Below are positions 1 to 5,361 of a DNA stretch of 5,361 nucleotides, in pieces. A program made the position numbers and the translations under genes. The stretch lies in NCBI GenBank assembly GCA_013329175.1, contig DUKR01000113.1, forward strand, positions 11,353 through 16,713. Direction: 5' to 3'. The notes under the pieces are model-generated. The model made no database searches. It had not been told where the DNA came from and saw nothing but the letters and a program-made list of their open reading frames with translations. Each line of letters opens with the position of its first letter. The first letter of the stretch is position 1. Origin of the DNA: Candidatus Woesearchaeota archaeon (GTDB lineage Archaea > Nanobdellota > Nanobdellia > Woesearchaeales > UBA11716).

Positions 1-32
1 TCAACCCCAAGTGCTCGCTACGCTCGCATTAA

Positions 33-42
33 CTTTTTATAC
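33..42 (+). promoter_or_regulatory. TATA-like promoter box of glnA
   Basis: The sequence CTTTTTATAC lies with its centre about 27 nt before the ATG at 65. That spacing places the predicted transcription start at or within a few bases of the start codon, so the message would be leaderless. No purine-rich ribosome binding site is visible between the box and the ATG. A short dyad CGCC-N5-GGCG (46-58) sits between box and start and could be an operator. The archaeal reading is inference from box sequence and spacing. Confidence 0.6.
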
Positions 43-64
43 CCCCGCCCTATCGGCGCAAAGC

Positions 65-1390
65 ATGGCAACTCACTCCATTCTCGAGCAAACAAAGAAA
101 GACAACGTCAAATTTGTGCTTTTGCAGTTCACTGACATCTACGGCATCGTGAAGAGCCTGACAATCCCCGTGGAGGCTTTAGCAGACAGCCTTGAGCATG
201 GCAGCTGGTTTGACGGCTCCTCAATCGAAGGATTCATGAGGATTGCTGAATCTGATATGTACCTCAAACCAGACCAGGCAACGTATGCTATCATCCCTTG
301 GCTCAAGTCTGAGGACGGCAATACCTGCCGCTTCATCTGCGACGTCTTCAAGCCTGACGGAACCGCCTTTGAAGGTGACCCACGCTTCATCCTCAAGAAG
401 GCTATCAAGGAAGCAGAGTTGATGGGATACACCTACAATACTGGCCCTGAGCTCGAGTTCTTCCTCTTCAGGAAAGCTGATGGGCATGAGCCCCTTGCCC
501 ATGACAGGGGAGGGTATTTTGACCTCATAACAGACGATGCATACGAGATACGCAGGGACATGACGCTGGCATTGCAATCTTTCGGGATAGAAGTGGAAGC
601 ATCACACCATGAGGTGGCCATAGGCCAGCATGAAATTGATTTCAAATACAACAACGCGCTGACAACAGCAGACAACGCAACCACCCTGCGCTATACCATA
701 AAGGCAATAGCACAGAAGCACGGGCTTCATGCAACTTTCATGCCCAAGCCCATCGCAGGCCAGAACGGGAGCGGGATGCACGTCCACCAGAGCCTGTTCC
801 ATGACGGCAAAAACGCCTTCTATGACAACAACAACCCCTACAAGCTTTCTGAGACAGCTTTGCAGTTCATCGCTGGGCAGCTTGACCACATCAGGGGCAT
901 GATTGCCGTGCTTTCACCAACAGTCAACTCCTACAAGCGCCTGGTGCCAGGTTATGAGGCTCCTGTCTATATCTCATGGGCATGCACCAACCGCTCTGCT
1001 CTTATCAGGGTGCCGCGATTCTTCAAGGGAAGAAGCCAAGCCGCAAGGATTGAGTTGCGCTGCCCGGACCCTAGCGCAAATGTCTATCTTGCCTTTGCTG
1101 CCATGCTCACGGCAGGCCTTGACGGCATCAAAAGAAAGCTCACTCCACCTAACCCTATCGAGGAGAACCTCTATCATTTTGATGGAGCAAAGCTCAACGA
1201 GAGAAAGATAGCGACACTTCCTTCAACTTTAGGCGAGGCAATCGCTGAGCTTAACAAAGATGAACTTATCAAGAAAGCCCTTGGCACCCATACGTATGAG
1301 CGCTTTGTTGAAGCAAAGAGTGCTGAGTGGGACGAATTCAGGCTTCAGGTAACGCAATGGGAGTGGGACAGGTACATGGATAGCTATTAA
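65..1390 (+). CDS. glnA: Glutamine synthetase, type I (GSI-alpha-like)
   Basis: This cytosolic enzyme makes glutamine from glutamate, ammonia and ATP and is the main entry of ammonium into nitrogen metabolism. The 441-residue length fits the short GSI-alpha class. Visible family motifs are FDGSSIEGF (residues 49-57), the ATP-binding stretch starting KPIAGQNGSGMHVH (from 228), the NRSALIRVPR region, and RIELRCPDPSAN (from 328). The Arg after EGFM (R59) matches the context of the arginine tied to glutamine feedback inhibition in GSI-alpha enzymes (R62 in Bacillus subtilis). The ATG at 65 was chosen because the product then begins like other family members and the promoter sits just upstream. 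A GTG at 11 in the same frame would add 18 hydrophobic residues and run through the TATA box. The gene has its own promoter and is separated from the isoprenoid operon by 155 nt. Identity is very secure; subclass is likely. Confidence 0.96.
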   Translation: MATHSILEQTKKDNVKFVLLQFTDIYGIVKSLTIPVEALADSLEHGSWFDGSSIEGFMRIAESDMYLKPDQATYAIIPWLKSEDGNTCRFICDVFKPDGTAFEGDPRFILKKAIKEAELMGYTYNTGPELEFFLFRKADGHEPLAHDRGGYFDLITDDAYEIRRDMTLALQSFGIEVEASHHEVAIGQHEIDFKYNNALTTADNATTLRYTIKAIAQKHGLHATFMPKPIAGQNGSGMHVHQSLFHDGKNAFYDNNNPYKLSETALQFIAGQLDHIRGMIAVLSPTVNSYKRLVPGYEAPVYISWACTNRSALIRVPRFFKGRSQAARIELRCPDPSANVYLAFAAMLTAGLDGIKRKLTPPNPIEENLYHFDGAKLNERKIATLPSTLGEAIAELNKDELIKKALGTHTYERFVEAKSAEWDEFRLQVTQWEWDRYMDSY

Positions 1391-1545
1391 AGTATCGTTT
1401 GTGGGATTTTCTGATGTACTCCTTGTGCTCTTCTGGTAGGGGATGATGGGGTATGCTGCAATGCCAGCACACTCTGTGAGGGGCTGTAGCCTGCCTTGCC
1501 ACCAACCAACAAGCATTAATACATGGCCTCAACAACAGCCAGCCT
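1391..1545. other. Spacer between glnA and ispDF with two weak hairpins
   Basis: This 155-nt spacer contains no convincing gene. Two small inverted repeats are visible: TGCTG/CAGCA with a 6-nt loop (1454-1469), and AGG-GGC/GCC-CCT with a TGTA loop and a 2-nt bulge (1479-1496). Both lie upstream of the predicted ispDF promoter, so they would belong to the 3' untranslated region of glnA if transcription continues that far. Neither is followed by a strong T-run, so a terminator cannot be claimed. A T-rich patch (GGGATTTTCTG, about 1412-1422) is the nearest thing to an archaeal termination signal. Confidence 0.4.
1514..1522 (+). promoter_or_regulatory. Probable TATA-like box of the isoprenoid operon
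   Basis: CATTAATAC is centred about 28 nt before the ATG at 1546, the same geometry as at the other starts in this window. No Shine-Dalgarno sequence precedes the ATG, so a leaderless operon mRNA is predicted. The box is weaker than the one before the gene at 4867, so the call rests mostly on its position. Confidence 0.45.
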
Positions 1546-2703
1546 ATGGCGACCTATGCAATCATCCCTGCTGCAGGAACCAGCAAAAGGATGGGCGCTG
1601 GGATGAACAAGATCCTGCTTGGCATAGGGGAAAAGCCAATGTTAGCCCATACCCTTTCAACATTCGAGAGGCGCAAGGACATAAGCAGGATAATCATTGC
1701 GACAAACGAGACTGGTGAAGTGAAAAATAGCATTGCAAGGGAGCGATTCACAACACCCATAACTGTCGTCAAGGGAGGAATCCGGCGCCAGGATTCAGTC
1801 CATGCAGGAATACAGGCTATTGATGGCGCAAGCTATGATGACATCGTCATTATTCACAATGCGGCAAATCCGCTGGTCACGGCAGAGACTATCACCAAGG
1901 TAATTGGCGCAGCGAAGAGATACGGAGCTGCGGTTGCTGGATTCTATGCCGTTGATACTATCAAAGAAGATGATGGAAAAGGCTTCATCAGGCAGACACT
2001 TGACAGAAAGGCAATATTTCAGGCGCAGACTCCACAGGCGATGACCTATGGCATTGCTAAGGAGGCTTTTGCACGGGCACGGGCTGAGCAGTACCAGGGG
2101 ACTGACGACGTATCCCTTGTAGAAAGGCTGGGAAAAAAGGTGAAGCTTGTGGAGTGTCCAAGAGAAAACATCAAGATCACCATTCCTGCTGACCTCTCAT
2201 TTGCTAAGCAAGTCCTGAAAGGCTCCAGAGTCGGCTTTGGCCAGGATTCCCACCCCTTTGAGCCAGATGGCGTAAAAAAGCCGCTTATCCTCGGCGGAAT
2301 CACCATCCCTGGCTGCTCTGGGCTTGCTGCACATTCAGACGGCGACGTCATCCTGCACACCATATTCAACGCCATATCCCAGGCATTAGGAAAGAAATCA
2401 TTAGGGCACTATGCTGACCCGATGTGCAAAAAGGGCATCACTGACTCATCAACGTACCTGATGGTGATTCTAAAAGAGATGCAACAGGAAGGCTATGCCA
2501 TCAATAACCTTGGCATCATGATTGAAGGAAAAAAGCCAAAGATTGACCCTTATGCTGACAGCATAAAAAGGCACATCGCAGCACTCTGCGGCATAGCCGA
2601 TGGCCAGATAGGCATAACCGCAACGACAGGGGAGGAAATGACGGCATTTGGAAGGGGAGAAGGCCTCCAGTGCTTTGCCGTTGCAACGCTCATACGAACA
2701 TGA
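1546..2703 (+). CDS. ispDF: Bifunctional MEP-pathway enzyme IspDF (cytidylyltransferase / cyclodiphosphate synthase)
   Basis: This is a 385-residue fusion of two MEP-pathway enzymes. The N-terminal IspD domain (about 1-225) transfers CMP from CTP to methylerythritol 4-phosphate. It shows PAAGTSKRM (8-16) with R15 and K22 in the places of the essential Arg20 and Lys27 of the E. coli enzyme, RRQDSV (80-85), DTIK, LDRKAIFQAQTPQ and ENIKIT. The C-terminal IspF domain (about 228-385) makes the cyclic diphosphate. It has the zinc ligands D234 and H236 (GQDSH) and H263 (AHSDGDV), plus the late motif ATTGEE...GRGEG. Oddities: the usual HDAARP motif reads HNAANP (104-109), and the usual IspF FPDTDP region is divergent. 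Fused IspDF proteins are known from Campylobacter and alphaproteobacteria, while most bacteria have two genes. The TGA overlaps the ispE start by four bases, so the two are probably translationally coupled. Identity of both domains is secure; full IspD activity is inferred. Confidence 0.94.
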   Translation: MATYAIIPAAGTSKRMGAGMNKILLGIGEKPMLAHTLSTFERRKDISRIIIATNETGEVKNSIARERFTTPITVVKGGIRRQDSVHAGIQAIDGASYDDIVIIHNAANPLVTAETITKVIGAAKRYGAAVAGFYAVDTIKEDDGKGFIRQTLDRKAIFQAQTPQAMTYGIAKEAFARARAEQYQGTDDVSLVERLGKKVKLVECPRENIKITIPADLSFAKQVLKGSRVGFGQDSHPFEPDGVKKPLILGGITIPGCSGLAAHSDGDVILHTIFNAISQALGKKSLGHYADPMCKKGITDSSTYLMVILKEMQQEGYAINNLGIMIEGKKPKIDPYADSIKRHIAALCGIADGQIGITATTGEEMTAFGRGEGLQCFAVATLIRT

Positions 2704-3551
2704 TGCAAGCTATTTCCATTGAGGCATACGCCAAGCTCAACCTCACCCTTGAAATCCTTGGCAAAAGGAAGGACGGCTATCACAACATAGCATCAGTCAT
2801 GCAGCAGGTGTCGCTTGCTGATGAGCTTACCTTCACTCCACTCAGCACTAATGGAAAGACAGCAATCACTGGGGCATTAGGCGTTCCCCTCACCAAGAAC
2901 CTTATTTACAAAGCAGTGCAGCTCATCAGGATAAAAGCAGGAATCACAGGCAATGGCCTGGCAATAACGCTGAAAAAGCGCATCCCGCTAGGCGCCGGAC
3001 TTGCAGGAGGGAGCGCTGATGCTGCTGCAACCCTTCTTAGCCTGAACAGGATGTGGAAGCTCAATCTTCCCTCTGATGAGCTGATGGCTCTAGCCAAAAA
3101 CCTTGGCGCAGACGTGCCCTTCCACATCATAGGAAAGACTGCGCTTGCTCAGGGGATTGGAGAGCGGCTAACGCCTCTATCATCTCCAAAACTGCATTAC
3201 ATCATTATCTATCCAGACATCCATGTATCTACGGCGAAAGCCTATCAGAAAATAAAGGGATGCTCCGTCTGGGGAAAGGCAAAGGGCATGATGAAGGCAT
3301 TGCAAAAAAGAGATGTAAGAGTAATAGCCTCATCACTTCATAATGCTTTTGAGCAGGCCATCATGAGTGAATATCCTGTAATCCATGTGGCAAAAGACGC
3401 CCTTACCAGAGCAGGCGCTCTTGGCACAGCAATGTCTGGCTCAGGCTCTGCTGTTTTTGGCATATTCATTGATGAGCATGCACAGGGAAAGGCCTATCTT
3501 CAGCTGAAGGGAGCATACAGGCATCTTTGGAAAGCCAACACCAGAGTATGA
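2700..3551 (+). CDS. ispE: 4-diphosphocytidyl-2-C-methyl-D-erythritol kinase IspE
   Basis: This GHMP-family kinase phosphorylates the 2-hydroxyl of CDP-methylerythritol with ATP, the step between the two activities of the upstream IspDF. The predicted 283 residues equal the usual size. Family landmarks are AYAKLNLTLEILGKRKDGYH (9-28) with K12 at the place of the active-site lysine, the glycine-rich ATP loop PLGAGLAGGSADAAA (96-110), GADVPF (136-141) with D138 at the place of the catalytic aspartate, and the C-terminal MSGSGS (245-250). The start at 2700 was chosen because ATGA overlaps the ispDF stop and the product then begins as in homologues; the ATG at 2703 is an equally good alternative. 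A GTG at 2670 would add ten residues inside ispDF. No ribosome binding site is visible, so termination-reinitiation is likely. One deviation is HNAFE (214-218), where many homologues have NDLE. Function is confident. Confidence 0.94.
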   Translation: MMQAISIEAYAKLNLTLEILGKRKDGYHNIASVMQQVSLADELTFTPLSTNGKTAITGALGVPLTKNLIYKAVQLIRIKAGITGNGLAITLKKRIPLGAGLAGGSADAAATLLSLNRMWKLNLPSDELMALAKNLGADVPFHIIGKTALAQGIGERLTPLSSPKLHYIIIYPDIHVSTAKAYQKIKGCSVWGKAKGMMKALQKRDVRVIASSLHNAFEQAIMSEYPVIHVAKDALTRAGALGTAMSGSGSAVFGIFIDEHAQGKAYLQLKGAYRHLWKANTRV

Positions 3552-4606
3552 GAACAATGGAGCATGCCTATCATTTCGAAAGCCTGAGAAAGGATGTGGA
3601 TGCTGAGCTTGCTACGCTCTTTTTGGAGATGCGAAAGGAAACCAGCCATCCCTTCATTGCATCCCTTTACGAGTGGATTTTGGGCTTTGTCTGCTCAGGC
3701 GGCAAGAGGCTGCGCCCAGTCCTGACGCTTGCAGCCTTAAAGGGCTTGGGCAAGCCAATTGGCCAAGAGGAGAGAAGGGCAGCTGTCGCTCTTGAGCTTC
3801 TGCATGCCTCAACCCTCATCCACGACGACATCATGGACGAGGACACCAGAAGAAGAGGAAGCCCTTCCCTGTTTTGCCATTACCAGGGGCTGTTCAGAAA
3901 GGCGTATGGCGAGGCCAAAGGGACAGGAGCATTGTTTGCAACCTCTTCAGCAAGATTCGGAGCATCGCAAGGCATCATTGCCGGCAACCTTCTCTATGTG
4001 CTGGGTTTCTTCTGCCTTGACAGAAACTGTAGAGCATCTGAGGTGTACCGCAGCGCTGCAATCGCCGTTAATGAGGGTCAGGTGCTTGACCTCTTAGGAG
4101 AGCTTGAGGACATTTCCGAAGAGAGCTATCTTGCCATGACAGAAAAAAAGACAGCAAGCCTGTTTATAGCTTCTGCTAAGATGGGAGCAGTGCTCGGGAA
4201 TGCCGATGAAAGAAGCACAAATGCGCTTCAGAGTTTTGCCCTTTCCATTGCCATGGCATTTCAACTGCAGGACGACATCATTGACATCTCTCCGGATGCG
4301 GCAAAGGGCAACACCTTCGCCTCAGACATCAGGAACAGCAAGAAGACGCTGCTGGTCATCAGGGCACTCGCCGCCTCGCCGCAGGCTGGCAGGCTCAGGG
4401 AAATCCTTGCAAAGAAAGAGAAGGCGGCTGATGACCTAAAGGAGGCTGTGGCAATCATTGGCAATTCCTCTCTGCAGTCAGTAAAGGATACCATTGAAGG
4501 CTACTATGATAAGGGGATTTGCTCCTTAGAGAGAGCATCCCTCTCTTCGGAGGGAAGGGAGTTTCTTGCCTGGCTTGCTGGCCAGATGGTGCACAGAAAG
4601 AGATGA
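3548..4606 (+). CDS. Trans-isoprenyl diphosphate synthase (GGPP/polyprenyl synthase family)
   Basis: This enzyme condenses IPP units onto an allylic diphosphate to give linear prenyl chains, used in archaea for membrane lipids. The order of family motifs is complete: GGKRLRP (51-57), first aspartate-rich motif DDIMDED (93-99) followed by RRRG, NEGQVLDLL (175-183), KTASLF (201-206), FQLQDDIIDI with the second aspartate-rich motif (238-247), and KGN...SD...KKT (253-267). The DDIMDED-RRG form resembles archaeal IdsA enzymes. The residue five before the first motif is Ser88 rather than the Phe or Tyr of typical GGPP synthases, which hints at a product longer than C20. About 25 extra residues lie between RRRG and IIAGN (roughly 112-138), and the usual GD of that motif is GN (146-147). 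The ATG at 3548 overlaps the ispE stop as ATGA. Length is 352 residues. The family is secure; the chain length is not. Confidence 0.92.
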   Translation: MRTMEHAYHFESLRKDVDAELATLFLEMRKETSHPFIASLYEWILGFVCSGGKRLRPVLTLAALKGLGKPIGQEERRAAVALELLHASTLIHDDIMDEDTRRRGSPSLFCHYQGLFRKAYGEAKGTGALFATSSARFGASQGIIAGNLLYVLGFFCLDRNCRASEVYRSAAIAVNEGQVLDLLGELEDISEESYLAMTEKKTASLFIASAKMGAVLGNADERSTNALQSFALSIAMAFQLQDDIIDISPDAAKGNTFASDIRNSKKTLLVIRALAASPQAGRLREILAKKEKAADDLKEAVAIIGNSSLQSVKDTIEGYYDKGICSLERASLSSEGREFLAWLAGQMVHRKR

Positions 4607-4714
4607 GAAGCAATATTTCTTAGGCAAAAGGTAATTGAGCCTCATACATACTCGCGTTGTACATACGTGCAAAAGAAAAGCTCTTATACGGTATGAAATC
4701 TTCCCGACTTCCAT
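4607..4714. other. Spacer between prenyl synthase and tRNA-Pro
   Basis: This 108-nt stretch has no coding region that can be supported. It contains an AT-rich patch right after the stop (CAATATTTCTTAGG, from 4611), which may terminate the operon, an ACATAC repeated twice (from about 4644 and 4660), and the TATA-like box assigned to the tRNA. The split of roles is inference. Confidence 0.35.
4681..4690 (+). promoter_or_regulatory. TATA-like box of tRNA-Pro
   Basis: CTCTTATACG lies with its centre about 28-30 nt before the first base of the mature tRNA. At normal archaeal spacing the transcript would begin within about three bases of the tRNA 5' end, leaving almost no leader. Its presence suggests that the tRNA is transcribed separately from the operon. 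Confidence 0.45.
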
Positions 4715-4788
4715 GGGGCTGTAGTGTAGCTTGGCTATCACTGGCGGTTCGGGGCCGCCCAACGGGGGTTCGAATCCTCCCAGCCCCA
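4715..4788 (+). tRNA. tRNA-Pro (anticodon CGG)
   Basis: A complete 74-nt cloverleaf can be folded by eye. The acceptor stem GGGGCTG/CAGCCCC is perfect (7 bp). The D arm has a 3-bp stem GTG/CAC with the GG pair in the loop. The anticodon stem GGCGG/CCGCC is perfect around loop TTCGGGG, giving anticodon CGG at 4750-4752, which reads proline codon CCG. The variable loop is CAAC, and the T arm GGGGG-TTCGAAT-CCTCC has one G-T pair. A4788 is the discriminator base. CCA is not encoded, so it must be added after transcription, and there is no intron. The acceptor helix can extend by four more pairs outside the mature ends (CCAT 4711-4714 with ATGG 4788-4791). Confidence 0.95.
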
Positions 4789-4796
4789 TGGTTTAG

Positions 4797-4810
4797 TTAT
4801 TTTATCATTT
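4797..4810 (+). terminator. Possible T-rich terminator of tRNA-Pro
   Basis: TTATTTTATCATTT follows the tRNA by eight bases. Archaeal RNA polymerase stops at short T-runs without needing a hairpin, so this is a plausible 3' end. The whole region is AT-rich, which makes chance occurrence likely. Confidence 0.3.
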
Positions 4811-4827
4811 AATAGTGGTTATAAACA

Positions 4828-4844
4828 CGAAATATTTATAAATA
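4828..4844 (+). promoter_or_regulatory. Strong archaeal BRE + TATA promoter
   Basis: CGAAAT (4828-4833), a good TFB-recognition element, is followed at once by the TATA box TTTATAAATA (4835-4844). The box centre is about 27-28 nt before the ATG at 4867, predicting a leaderless transcript. This is the clearest promoter in the window and the best single argument for an archaeal host. It lies in AT-rich DNA, which lowers its weight a little. Confidence 0.65.
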
Positions 4845-4866
4845 AGCGTTTATTTTAACTCTTAAA

Positions 4867-5361
4867 ATGAAATTAGAAAACGTTATAGGAGATTTATTGG
4901 GTTACAAAAGATTATATTCAAGCACATTTCAGCATGTTGACCAGCTTACTACTGAGCAAAGAACCAATCCTGAATTAAGAAATCAATGGTTTTATACTGC
5001 TGATGGAGGATTATATACTTTTCAAAAAAGAAAGTGTTTATGGATTATTACTCGTGAACCACAAAATGTAGTCTTAGAAAATATTGACGAAGCATATAGG
5101 CAACTAACAGGACAAGGAAACTATTTTCCCGGTACCGAAGCTGCTAAAACTTCTTTAGAGCATAAAGACAGTGTTGTTGTTAATCTAAAAGAATTAGAAC
5201 TTGTGAGAGCCTATGGTGGTCAGGGTTACTTTGTGGTTGATCCTAAAGCAGTAAAGAAGTTAAATTCTGAGGAAAGAAAAGCTGCTCAACGTATCTATGG
5301 TCCCGATGAGGAAAATTTTGGCCTAAACATGGAGATGTTTGCAGAAGAAGGAAAAACTCCC
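4867..5361 (+). CDS. Unrecognised protein, 3' end outside window
   Basis: This open frame runs 165 codons from ATG 4867 to the last base without a stop, so the gene is cut by the window edge. An in-frame TAA at 4843 and the strong promoter fix the start. The product begins MKLENVIGDLLGYKRLYSST. It is soluble-looking, with no signal peptide or membrane segment and mixed charged and aromatic residues; notable stretches are ADGGLYTFQKRK (near residue 45), DSVVVNLKELELVRAYGGQG (about 108-127) and VDPKAVKKL (from about 130). I recognise no family. Coding is supported by length, the promoter and a plausible amino-acid composition. Base use differs strongly from upstream: 10 of 16 leucines are TTA, and GC is about 35% against about 50% for the genes before the tRNA. 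Together with its place just after a tRNA gene, this suggests acquired DNA, but no integrase or attachment repeat is visible here. Confidence 0.75.
   Translation, partial: MKLENVIGDLLGYKRLYSSTFQHVDQLTTEQRTNPELRNQWFYTADGGLYTFQKRKCLWIITREPQNVVLENIDEAYRQLTGQGNYFPGTEAAKTSLEHKDSVVVNLKELELVRAYGGQGYFVVDPKAVKKLNSEERKAAQRIYGPDEENFGLNMEMFAEEGKTP

Noticed and set aside
11..64. Upstream GTG start giving glutamine synthetase an 18-residue hydrophobic, signal-peptide-like extension
   Set aside because: Glutamine synthetase is cytosolic, homologues begin near the ATG at 65, and the extension runs through the TATA box.
139..889. Several reverse-strand frames inside glnA
   Set aside because: They are shadows of a strongly conserved gene, without family motifs or start signals.
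1480..1489. About ten bases (GGGGCTGTAG) shared between the spacer and the tRNA 5' end, suggesting a tRNA remnant
   Set aside because: Several 10-base matches are expected by chance in a window of this size, and no other tRNA arm follows.
1443..1718. Forward reading frame of 91 codons starting in the glnA-ispDF spacer
   Set aside because: Most of it overlaps ispDF in another frame, its composition is not protein-like (rich in Gln, Cys, Trp and His), and no promoter fits its start.
2670..2699. GTG start extending IspE by ten residues (and the similar TTG at 3527 for the prenyl synthase)
   Set aside because: The ATGA overlaps at 2700 and 3548 give products matching family N-termini and are typical of coupled genes.
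4640..4672. ACATAC repeats near CGCGTTGTACATACG as a possible operator or attachment core
   Set aside because: The repeats are only six bases long and the symmetry is imperfect; no further copy was noticed in the window.
4526..4789. Reverse-strand reading frame starting MGLGGFEPPLGG
   Set aside because: This is the well-known false protein produced by translating the antisense of a tRNA gene (the GFEPP pattern); it also overlaps the prenyl synthase.

Overview
The window reads as a piece of an archaeal chromosome, most likely from a lineage with an unusual isoprenoid route such as the DPANN group; the lineage is inference. Each of the three monocistronic or first-in-operon CDS starts (65, 1546, 4867) has a TATA-like box centred about 27-29 nt upstream and no Shine-Dalgarno sequence, which is the signature of archaeal leaderless transcripts. 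The tRNA gene has a similar box and lacks an encoded CCA. The prenyltransferase carries an archaeal-looking DDIMDED/RRRG motif.

Layout, all on the + strand. 1-64: promoter. 65-1390: type I glutamine synthetase (glnA). 1391-1545: 155-nt spacer with two weak hairpins and the next promoter. 1546-4606: a three-gene operon of a fused IspD-IspF enzyme, IspE and a trans-isoprenyl diphosphate synthase, joined by two 4-bp ATGA stop/start overlaps (2700-2703 and 3548-3551). 4607-4714: 108-nt spacer with a TATA-like box. 4715-4788: tRNA-Pro(CGG). From 4789 base composition drops sharply, from about 50% to about 35% GC. A strong BRE/TATA promoter follows, then an unrecognised, TTA-rich coding region from 4867 that runs off the window end.

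How the genes work together: IspDF and IspE carry out three consecutive steps of the methylerythritol phosphate (MEP) pathway, from MEP to 2-C-methyl-erythritol 2,4-cyclodiphosphate. The prenyl synthase later condenses the resulting IPP/DMAPP units into long isoprenoid chains for lipids or quinones. Most archaea use mevalonate instead, so an MEP operon behind archaeal-type promoters is the main point of interest. The other notable point is the composition break at the 3' end of the tRNA, which looks like a possible island boundary with an unknown gene just inside it. glnA has its own promoter and is a neighbour rather than part of the isoprenoid operon.
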